Assembly (NCBI GenBank): GCA_035533075.1
Contig: DATLUO010000140.1
Span: 1-64,000, forward strand
Length of the DNA: 64,000 nucleotides
From: Pirellulales bacterium
GTDB taxonomy: Bacteria > Planctomycetota > Planctomycetia > Pirellulales > JAICIG01
Direction: 5' to 3'
The notes beneath the pieces were generated by a model. The model was not told the origin of the DNA. It did not search any database and saw only the letters and a list, made by a program, of their open reading frames with translations. The number at the start of each line of letters is the position of its first letter. The stretch's first letter is position 1. This document shows positions 58,337 through 64,000 of this stretch, piece after piece. Both the position numbers and the translations under genes were made by a program.

Positions 58337-58813
58337 ATGGCCGATCTCACACATTTCGACGATCAAGGCGCCAGCCGCATGGTGGATGTCAGCGGCAAGG
58401 AAGCCACCGTGCGCATCGCCCGCGCCTCCGCTCGGGTGAGGATGGCCGCGGAAACGCTCGCGCTCATCCGCAATCGAGGCCTGGCCAAGGGCGACGTGCT
58501 CGAAGTCGCCCGGTTGGCCGGCATCATGGCCGCCAAGCAGACTCCGCAGTTGATTCCCCTCTGCCACCTGCTGCCGCTGGAAGCCGTGGACGTGGCGTTT
58601 TCGTTCCCCGACGACGTGACCGTGGCGATGGAAGCGACGGTGCGGGTTACGGCGAAGACGGGCGTGGAGATGGAAGCCATGGTCGCCGTGAGCGTCGCGG
58701 CCCTCACCATCTACGACATGTGCAAGGCCGTCGACCGCTCAATGACGATCGAGCGCGTGCGGTTGGAAGAGAAGTCGGGCGGCCGCAGCGGGCATTATCA
58801 GCGAGACGCATAG
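58337..58813 (+). CDS. moaC: Cyclic pyranopterin monophosphate synthase MoaC
   Basis: 158 residues from ATG 58337, with GGGGA 6 bases before it. It makes cyclic pyranopterin monophosphate, a precursor of molybdenum cofactor, with MoaA. The protein covers the family's full length and shows its hallmarks: [20 protein letters not shown] near the start, the [20 protein letters not shown] block, and the active-site stretch [20 protein letters not shown] followed by DMCKAVD. It is 12 bases upstream of the polyprenyl synthase gene, so they share an operon. The divergent neighbour is a VWA gene. A molybdopterin-type E1 enzyme (18552-19574) elsewhere in the window could serve the same cofactor. Confidence 0.95.
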   Translation: MADLTHFDDQGASRMVDVSGKEATVRIARASARVRMAAETLALIRNRGLAKGDVLEVARLAGIMAAKQTPQLIPLCHLLPLEAVDVAFSFPDDVTVAMEATVRVTAKTGVEMEAMVAVSVAALTIYDMCKAVDRSMTIERVRLEEKSGGRSGHYQRDA

Positions 58814-58825
58814 GCAAGGAAATCT

Positions 58826-59830
58826 ATGAGCCAAACCGTGGTCCAGCCCGTGTCGGTGCCGCAACGCTTGAAGCTGCTCTACGAGCCGATCCGCGGCGAG
58901 TTGGCGCAGGTCGAAGAGATACTGCGGGCCGAAATCCGCAGCAGTTCGCCGGCCATCGACGAACTGGTCAAGCACGCCTTTCGCCTGGGGGGCAAACGCT
59001 TGCGGCCCGCCTTGCTGTTGCTGGCGGCCAAGGCCCTGGGGCCGGTGCGGCATGAGCACCTGGTGCTCTCGGCGGTGGTCGAAATGGTACACACCGCCAC
59101 GTTGGTTCACGACGACGTTCTCGACGAGGCCGCGGTCCGCCGCCACCTCGATACCGTCAACGCGCGTTGGAGCAACCAATCGAGCGTGCTCTTGGGCGAC
59201 TTTCTGTTCAGCCATGCGTTTTACCTGGCCAGCACGGTGGGGAGCACGTTTGCCTGCGAGATGATCGGCCGCTCGACAAACATTGTCTGCGAGGGCGAGT
59301 TGAGCCAGGTGGCCAACCGCGGCAACTTGGACCTGAGCGAGGACCAATACCTGCGGATCATCGAGGCCAAGACCGCGGAGTTGTGCGCCTGCTGTTGCCG
59401 CTTGGGCGCCCACTACGCTCAGGCTTCGCCGGAAGTGGCCGTGGCCATGGAGCGCTATGGCCGCCATCTGGGCATCGCCTTTCAAATCACCGACGACCTC
59501 TTGGATCTGGTGGGCGAAGAAGAAACCACCGGCAAGTCGTTGGGCAGCGACCTGGCGCAGCAGAAACTGACGCTGCCGCTGATCCGGCTCATTGCTGAGG
59601 CCCCCGGCGCGGAGCGCCGTCGGGTGCTGGCGTTGATTGAATCGTCCGGCGACCAGCAACGCCGTGAACTGCAGGAGTTGCTCGATCGCAGCGACGCACT
59701 GGAATACACGCGGAAGCGCGCGCAAGGCTATGCTCGTCGGGCGGTCGAGCAGCTTCGCATTTTGCCGCGCAGCCGCCAGCGCGCCGCATTGCGCAGGCTG
59801 GCTCGGTTTGTGCTGGAACGAAGCCAATAG
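58826..59830 (+). CDS. Polyprenyl diphosphate synthase (trans-type)
   Basis: 334 residues; AAGGAAATCT precedes ATG 58826. It condenses isopentenyl diphosphate onto allylic diphosphates to make the long side chain of a quinone. The first aspartate-rich motif is VEMVHTATLVHDDVLDEAAV (D-D-x-x-D), the second FQITDDLLD, and the lysine-rich start LGGKRLRP is intact. The residues before the first motif (H-T-A-T-L) match long-chain (C30-C50) synthases such as IspB/HepT. Chain length is not decided by sequence alone. It is co-transcribed with moaC. Its TAG at 59828-59830 is followed in the same frame by a thioredoxin-like fragment. Confidence 0.92.
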   Translation: MSQTVVQPVSVPQRLKLLYEPIRGELAQVEEILRAEIRSSSPAIDELVKHAFRLGGKRLRPALLLLAAKALGPVRHEHLVLSAVVEMVHTATLVHDDVLDEAAVRRHLDTVNARWSNQSSVLLGDFLFSHAFYLASTVGSTFACEMIGRSTNIVCEGELSQVANRGNLDLSEDQYLRIIEAKTAELCACCCRLGAHYAQASPEVAVAMERYGRHLGIAFQITDDLLDLVGEEETTGKSLGSDLAQQKLTLPLIRLIAEAPGAERRRVLALIESSGDQQRRELQELLDRSDALEYTRKRAQGYARRAVEQLRILPRSRQRAALRRLARFVLERSQ

Positions 59831-59968
59831 ACGCTCTATTTTCTCGACGTGGAAGGCCAGATTCGCTTCAAGTCGCTCGGTTCGCCGGGCGATGCCACGG
59901 TTGACAAGTGGGTCGAGACGTTGCTGGTCGAGGCCGGCGAGACGTTGCCGGAAACAGCGCAAGAGTGA
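59831..59968 (+). pseudogene. C-terminal stub of a TlpA/thioredoxin-like protein
   Basis: In the same frame as the polyprenyl synthase and directly after its stop, 45 codons read TLYFLDVEGQIRFKSLGSPG and then DATVDKWVETLLVEAGETL. This resembles the last strand and helix of TlpA/peroxiredoxin-like proteins ('(T/S)-(Y/F)-(L/V)-(I/L)-D-x-(E/D)-G-x-I-(R/V)-(Y/F)-K ... L-x-x-x-(L/V)-x-x-L'). There is no start codon or ribosome binding site and the CxxC half is missing, so it is a leftover of a rearrangement. A readthrough product is conceivable but unproven. Confidence 0.5.
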
Positions 59969-59980
59969 GTAGGTCGTTCC

Positions 59981-60235
59981 GCGCGAGGAAAGCCGTTTAC
60001 CTCGCCACCATGCGACGCGCGTGTCGCATCGGCGCGCGCTGCCGCAGACTACGGGCCGCCGGCAAAAGCGTCGCGCGCGACGCTTTGCCGACCGTAGCCC
60101 TTTCGCTCCGCGAGAGGAAAGCCGTTTACTCCGCCGCGCATGCGACACGCGTGTCGCCTCGGCAGGTGCTGCCGGAGACGAACGGGCCGCCGTCACTTTG
60201 GCCGCGCGCGGCCAAAGTGAGCGGCATGCCGAATG
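59981..60235. repeat. Tandem pair of ~129-bp units with covarying palindromes
   Basis: Unit 1 begins GCGCGAGGAAAGCCGTTTAC at 59981, and unit 2 begins GCGAGAGGAAAGCCGTTTAC at about 60110, both followed by CGCC and a GCGAC-n-GTCGC palindrome. Each unit then has a strong palindrome at the same place, but with different sequence: GCGTCGCGCGCGACGC in unit 1 (near 60068-60083) and a 26-base perfect one (CACTTTGGCCGCG and its complement, 60194-60219) in unit 2. The end of unit 2 is read as the C-terminus of the minus-strand gene 60126-60785. Confidence 0.75.
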
Positions 60236-60785
60236 GTGCCCCGCCGACGGTCGAATCGCAAACCATTATGCGCGAAAGCTTTACGCTTCCGCGACGGATA
60301 ACGCCGACCGGATTTGTGGCCCCGCTGACGTTCGTCTCCGTCGACCCTCCGCGGGCGATGCTCAGAAACCGCGGGTCGCCGTTCTGTTCGCGAACGGTCT
60401 GTTCGACGACGGTGGTCACGGGCAGGGCCTCGCCGCCGGCCGTGGCCTTGCGTCGGGCGGTGCGTTCTTTCTTGATTTCGCGGTTTTGGCGGCTGCGCGC
60501 GAAGCTGGCCATCGACTCATCCCACAGCGTCTCCCAGCGCCGCGCGCAGCGCAGCCGCAGGCTTTGGGCCAGGGGATGTTCGGGGTGGGCGGCGAGCCAG
60601 GCTTCGACACGCGCGGCGATTTGGGCGACTCGCTGCTGCGACAAGGCGTGTGCCGCGGCCACGTGCAGTTGCGTCTCGCCGCGCAGGATATGTTGTTCGT
60701 AGATTCCGCAATCGCGCTGGCTGGGCGGCCGTTCGTCCGCCGTCGTGCGTTTGACGGGTGGCTGCGTCTTTTCTCGCTTGGGCAT
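60126..60785 (-). CDS. Hypothetical protein, 219 aa, with a repeat-derived C-terminus
   Basis: Residues 1-~150 look like a genuine soluble protein: a lysine-rich start (MPKREKTQPPVKRTTADERP), a helix-turn-helix-like YEQHILRGETQLHVAAAHAL followed by SQQRVAQIAARVEAWLAAHP, then an Arg/Lys-rich helix (SRQNREIKKERTARRKA) and VTTVVEQTVREQNGDPRFLS. This resembles small planctomycete proteins with a possible DNA-binding or terminase-small-subunit-like fold; no family is claimed. The last ~35 residues (LTLAARGQSDGGPFVSGSTC, then RGDTRVACAAE) are encoded by the 129-bp tandem repeat unit and differ in character from the rest, so the original stop was probably upstream (near 60230) and was lost. Confidence 0.55.
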   Translation of the reverse strand: MPKREKTQPPVKRTTADERPPSQRDCGIYEQHILRGETQLHVAAAHALSQQRVAQIAARVEAWLAAHPEHPLAQSLRLRCARRWETLWDESMASFARSRQNREIKKERTARRKATAGGEALPVTTVVEQTVREQNGDPRFLSIARGGSTETNVSGATNPVGVIRRGSVKLSRIMVCDSTVGGAPFGMPLTLAARGQSDGGPFVSGSTCRGDTRVACAAE

Positions 60786-60968
60786 GGTGAAGGGTTCTCC
60801 GGGTTCGGGGGGGTTCAGGGTTCAGGGTTCAGGGTTCAGGGGCGCGTTTGCTTGTGAAAAATAAAAAGCAAGCGCGCCGCCTGGGCCGTTTAAGCTGGTA
60901 GGGGCCAGCGGTTTGCGGCGACACGCGAAAACATCGACGCCGACTTGTACAAGCGCGGAACCATCTGG

Positions 60969-61067
60969 CGGCTCTGTAGGGACCGGCCTCCGTGGCGTTG
61001 CGAGGCCGTGCGGGTTGGTGCCGACCCCGCTGCGCGGAACGCCACACCGGGCGTTCCCTACAGAGCG
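60969..61067. repeat. Second copy of the palindrome found inside the PVC gene
   Basis: Left arm near 60970-61001 (GCTCTGTAGGGACCGGCCTC and on) and right arm near 61033-61067 (CGGAACGCCACACCGGGCGT, then TCCCTACAGAGC). The arms match those at 11696-11781 at most positions, with several changes. Confidence 0.8.
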
Positions 61068-61311
61068 GCTGCCCGTCAGCGCAAATTTGGGCTGATGGGA
61101 AAAACCCGAGGGATTTCATCATCTCGTAGTTCCGAAGAGGGGATGAGCGATCAAGGGATGAGGGACGAGGGAAATGAAGTCGCGAGTTCGGCTTTGTGGG
61201 GCATTCCGCGGCCGTCCGGTTCTGCCTACTTGCACCCTACTCGCCGACTGGCTTGGGCACGTATCGTAGGCATCACGCTCCACCGTGATGGAACCTTTCG
61301 GCCGCGGATCC

Positions 61312-61407
61312 TGACAGAAAGATTACCTGGCAGAAAAATGGGGAACGCGGCCGCCGAGCGAGGTGCCATTGGATGGCTCATTTTTCTGTCAGGTAACCTT
61401 TCTGTCA
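61312..61407. repeat. Inverted repeat, 29-base arms, 38-base loop
   Basis: Left arm 61312-61340 (TGACAGAAAGATTACCTGGC, then AGAAAAATG) and right arm 61379-61407 are complementary at all but two positions. The loop has no coding sequence. It could be a terminator-like hairpin or the ends of a collapsed mobile element. Confidence 0.75.
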
Positions 61408-62084
61408 TCCGTCCTTTGAGCGGGGCATGGGTTCATCCCTGATCGCTCCTCTCTCATCATGTATGGAAACTGGCTTGCACCGCTCTGGCGACTGCCCCGT
61501 TCCCTGATCGCTCATCCCTCATCTCTCATCTTTATCCACAATTGCCTAATATATGCGCATAACATCGGCCCCATGCGTATAGATTAGGCAGTCCGCGCGG
61601 ATTGCCCTCCAATTAGGTATGAGACGATAAAAAACGCCGTGTTTGACCGGCTATTGCAAATTTGCAAAAGCCGTGGGCCGAGCTGCCGCGCTCGACCGCC
61701 GCGCGGCCCCGCTGCTCAATTCTTAGGCACGCATCCAGGGCTGCCACGAAGCCGCTAGGTTCGCCGGTCTGTCCCGGCGAGCCGCCATCAACCCCCTCCT
61801 GGCCAACTGGCTTGATCGGTGCTTTCCGGCGGCCACGTGGCAGGAACGAAAAGGGGAGCCACGGATGACACGGATGGGCACGGATCAAGACTCGGCCAGC
61901 ATCCTATCACGCCGCTGGCTTGGCTTGTTCCACTCGGGCCGCGCCGCGAAGACCCAAAACCCAAAACCCAAAACCCAAAACACAAAACCGCCGCCTTGTT
62001 CTTTCTCCGCCCCGCGTGCCTTATACTCTCGGCGTAGCTCTGCCGCCCCCAATCCCCAACCCCCAATCCCCAACCCCTTCCCCC

Positions 62085-64000
62085 GTGCCCCTCGAAGCCA
62101 AGCCGCTCTTCCGTCCCGACGTTCTCCGCACGCACCTGGCGGCCTTTCCGCTGCCCGACCGCGTCGAGACCGTCGCGCCCAAGCTGGGCCACTGGGCCGA
62201 GCTGCTCGCCTCGCGTCGCGCAGACAGCTTCAAAGAGCAGGAGATCTTGCCGGACTTTTTGACGGACTTCTTTTGCGGCCTATTGGGCTATTCTCGCCCG
62301 GCCGACGGGCAGCCGCGCTACACCATCTCCCGCGAGAAGCACGTCGAGGTCGACGGCAAGTTCGCCGACGCCGTGCTGGGCGATTTCAACGGCGAGGCAC
62401 GTTACCTGGTGGCCCTGGAAGGCAAAGGCCCGCGCGATCCGCTCGACCGCCCCTTTGCCGGCCGCCGCATGTCGGCCGTCGATCAAGCCTATCGCTACGC
62501 CATCAACCTGCCTTGCGACTGGATTGTGGTCACGTCGGTGCGTGAGACCCGCTTGTATTACAAGGGCGCCGACCAGCACACCTACGAGCGTTTCGACACC
62601 GAGCAGTTGGCCGACGACGCGGCGCACCTCAAGCGGTTCGTGTTCCTGCTGGGGGCCGAGCGGGTCGTACCGGCCGCCGGGCGATGCCATCTCTATTCGC
62701 TCTGGGACGAATCGCAACGGGTGGGCCGCGAACTGACGCGCGACTTTTACCAGCGTTACGCCGACATGCGGCAGAGCGCCTTCCAGGAACTTGCCCGTGA
62801 CAATCCCGACGCCCCGCGCGGCGACGTGCTGGCCGCCACGCAAAAGTTATTAGACCGCGTGCTCTTCTGCGCCTTCTGCGAAGACCGCGGCCTGTTGCCG
62901 ACCGAGACGATCCGCAAGGCCTACGAGCACCGCGACCCCTACCATCCGCGCCCCATCTGGGACAATTTCCGCGGCCTGTTCGACTCGATCAACGGCGGCA
63001 ACGCGGCATTGGGCATCCACGCCTACAACGGCGGGCTGTTCGCTCCCGACCCGCTGCTCGACCGTCTGCGCGTGTCCGACGCCGTGTGCGGCTCCTTTCG
63101 CGACTTGGGCGCCTACGACTATCGTCCCGCCTCGCAGGCCGCGCAATCGGCCGCCGGCAGCAGCCTGATCGACGTCGAGATTCTCGGGCACATTTTCGAG
63201 CAATCCATCAGCGATCTGGAAAAGCTGCGTAGTCAGTTGTCGGATGGTCCGTTGTCCGTGGTCAGTGGTCCGTTGGAGGAAGAGGGCAAGGAGGATGGGC
63301 TTCCCAGCCCGTCACCTCACGCGATGACGGCCAAAACGCCCCAAACTGCCCGGACACGCCGCAAAAAAGAGGGCGCCTTCTACACGCCGGCCTTCATCAC
63401 GCGGTACATCATCGAGCAAGCGTTGGGCGGGGTGTTGAAAGACCGTTTCGCGCGATTGCGCCGCGGTCACGAAGAATCGGCGGCCAAGAAGGGTCCTGCC
63501 CGAACGGCGTTGGCCGATCCGAACGTCTACAAGCTCGACGACTTGAAGCCGGCCGCGCGGGCGGCGCTGGTCAAGTTCTGGGAATCGTGGCAGGACGAGC
63601 TCGGTTCGATCCGGCTGTTGGACCCGGCCTGCGGTAGCGGCGCGTTCCTGATCGAAGCCTTCGACCAACTGCACGCCGCCTATCAGGCCTCGAACGACCG
63701 CCTCCAAGAGCTTCGCGGGCACCGCACGCTCTTCGACCTCGACAAGCGCATTTTGGAGAACAATCTCTACGGCGTCGACTTGAACGAAGAGGCGATCGAA
63801 ATCTGCCGCCTGAGCCTCTGGATCAAGACCGCCGAACGCGGCAAGGTTTTAACGAGCCTCGACCACACCATCCGCGTCGGCAACAGCGTGGTCGGCGACC
63901 CGGCGGTGCATGCAAAGGCTTTTGACTGGCATAGGGAATTCCCGGAAGTCTTCGCTGGCGGCGGCTTCGATGTGGTGGTCGGCAATCCCCCTTACATCCG
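62085..64000 (+). CDS. Type IIG restriction-modification enzyme, Eco57I-like (partial, continues past the window)
   Basis: At least 638 codons from GTG 62085; the 3' end is outside. N-terminal nuclease domain (~60-180): KEQEILPDFLTDFFCGLLGY, then KHVEVDGKFADAVLGDF and YLVALEGKGPRDPLDRPF, a PD-(D/E)xK pattern (D ... E-G-K). A helical spacer (~230-400) precedes the N6-adenine methylase with motif I LLDPACGSGAFLIEAFDQL (~515-533), ILENNLYGVDLNEEAIEICR, and the catalytic motif IV NPPY (634-637) right at the window edge. One chain cuts and methylates, so it protects its own DNA. The target-recognition domain lies beyond the edge. The start is a GTG that follows repeat sequence with no good ribosome binding site. 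Confidence 0.88.
   Translation, partial: MPLEAKPLFRPDVLRTHLAAFPLPDRVETVAPKLGHWAELLASRRADSFKEQEILPDFLTDFFCGLLGYSRPADGQPRYTISREKHVEVDGKFADAVLGDFNGEARYLVALEGKGPRDPLDRPFAGRRMSAVDQAYRYAINLPCDWIVVTSVRETRLYYKGADQHTYERFDTEQLADDAAHLKRFVFLLGAERVVPAAGRCHLYSLWDESQRVGRELTRDFYQRYADMRQSAFQELARDNPDAPRGDVLAATQKLLDRVLFCAFCEDRGLLPTETIRKAYEHRDPYHPRPIWDNFRGLFDSINGGNAALGIHAYNGGLFAPDPLLDRLRVSDAVCGSFRDLGAYDYRPASQAAQSAAGSSLIDVEILGHIFEQSISDLEKLRSQLSDGPLSVVSGPLEEEGKEDGLPSPSPHAMTAKTPQTARTRRKKEGAFYTPAFITRYIIEQALGGVLKDRFARLRRGHEESAAKKGPARTALADPNVYKLDDLKPAARAALVKFWESWQDELGSIRLLDPACGSGAFLIEAFDQLHAAYQASNDRLQELRGHRTLFDLDKRILENNLYGVDLNEEAIEICRLSLWIKTAERGKVLTSLDHTIRVGNSVVGDPAVHAKAFDWHREFPEVFAGGGFDVVVGNPPYI

Larger units (their letters stand above)
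60786..62084. repeat. Repeat-dense intergenic region before the type IIG RM gene
   Basis: No convincing gene in 1.3 kb. Contents in order: GGGTTCAGGGTTCAGGGTTC (~60815-60838); the palindrome related to 11696-11781 (60969-61067); a GCAAATTTG-core palindrome (61072-61099); GATGAGGGA-type short repeats (~61140-61170 and 61485-61530); a 29-base inverted repeat with two mismatches (61312-61340 and 61379-61407, core TTACCTG-n-CAGAAAAATG); an 18-base imperfect inverted repeat (61543-61560 and 61573-61590, TGCCTAATATATGCGCAT); another GCAAATTTGC palindrome, reversed (61648-61674); and CCCAAAACCCAAAACCCAAA (~61970). A short frame at 60930-60965 (DADLYKRGTIWRL) may be a gene scrap. Confidence 0.75.

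Noticed and set aside
60945-61442. A plus-strand frame across the palindrome and inverted repeats
   Set aside because: It consists of translated repeats (RNATPGVPYR, EEGMSDQGMRDEG), with no ribosome binding site. Only DADLYKRGTIWRL near its start could be a gene scrap.

Overview
The window is GC-rich chromosomal DNA, almost certainly from a planctomycete, most likely of the Pirellulales type. The signs are a giant secreted PVC-type dehydrogenase/cytochrome with a ThuA domain (9942-14363), a DUF1080 3-keto-disaccharide hydrolase, an FG-GAP repeat protein, BatA/VWA proteins, a large VWA protein with a secretin-like segment, and many intergenic palindromic repeats. No rRNA, tRNA, CRISPR array or complete insertion sequence was recognised.

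Region by region: 1-148 is the end of a sugar-phosphate isomerase-like gene. 75-3367 (minus) is a decayed restriction-modification island whose reading frames still overlap by 4 bases, preceded by a stub of smpB. 3438-6964 (minus) carries two ABC-2 permeases, a HEAT-repeat protein and a small conserved protein. 7068-8142 (plus) pairs a RusA-like nuclease with a nuclease/HEPN-like protein. 8139-9796 (minus) holds a WecA-type glycosyl-1-phosphate transferase and a DUF4416 protein. After the giant cytochrome gene comes a repeat-filled spacer, then a multi-HTH regulator, a BatA/VWA membrane protein, a ThiF/MoeB E1-like enzyme and several secreted proteins (to 23201).

23497-29956 (minus) carries a fused acyl-CoA ligase/acetyltransferase and a complete ribose-type sugar ABC importer. 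30197-31959 (plus) is a two-gene AAA ATPase + DUF4276/TOPRIM-like module, a defence candidate. 31985-46505 is metabolic and signalling: a dipeptidase, a phosphotransferase-fold protein, a lipoprotein, a histidine kinase with its partner response-regulator kinase, a HigBA-like toxin-antitoxin pair, secreted DUF1080 and FG-GAP proteins, an Ldh-family dehydrogenase, an octaheme cytochrome, a putative zinc protease and a secreted esterase. 46635-58077 holds a 1152-residue hybrid kinase, an SH3 protein and two large VWA proteins. 58337-59830 has moaC and a polyprenyl diphosphate synthase. The end is a repeat-dense spacer leading into a type IIG restriction-modification gene cut by the window edge.

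The most unusual signal is the density and variety of palindromic and short-period repeats. At least six families were seen. Several sit inside reading frames without breaking them (PVC protein, sugar ABC ATPase, the kinase C-terminus, the 60126-60785 protein). Two families keep their hairpins while the arm sequences change, and one ~230-bp element is MITE-like with 20-bp terminal inverted repeats.
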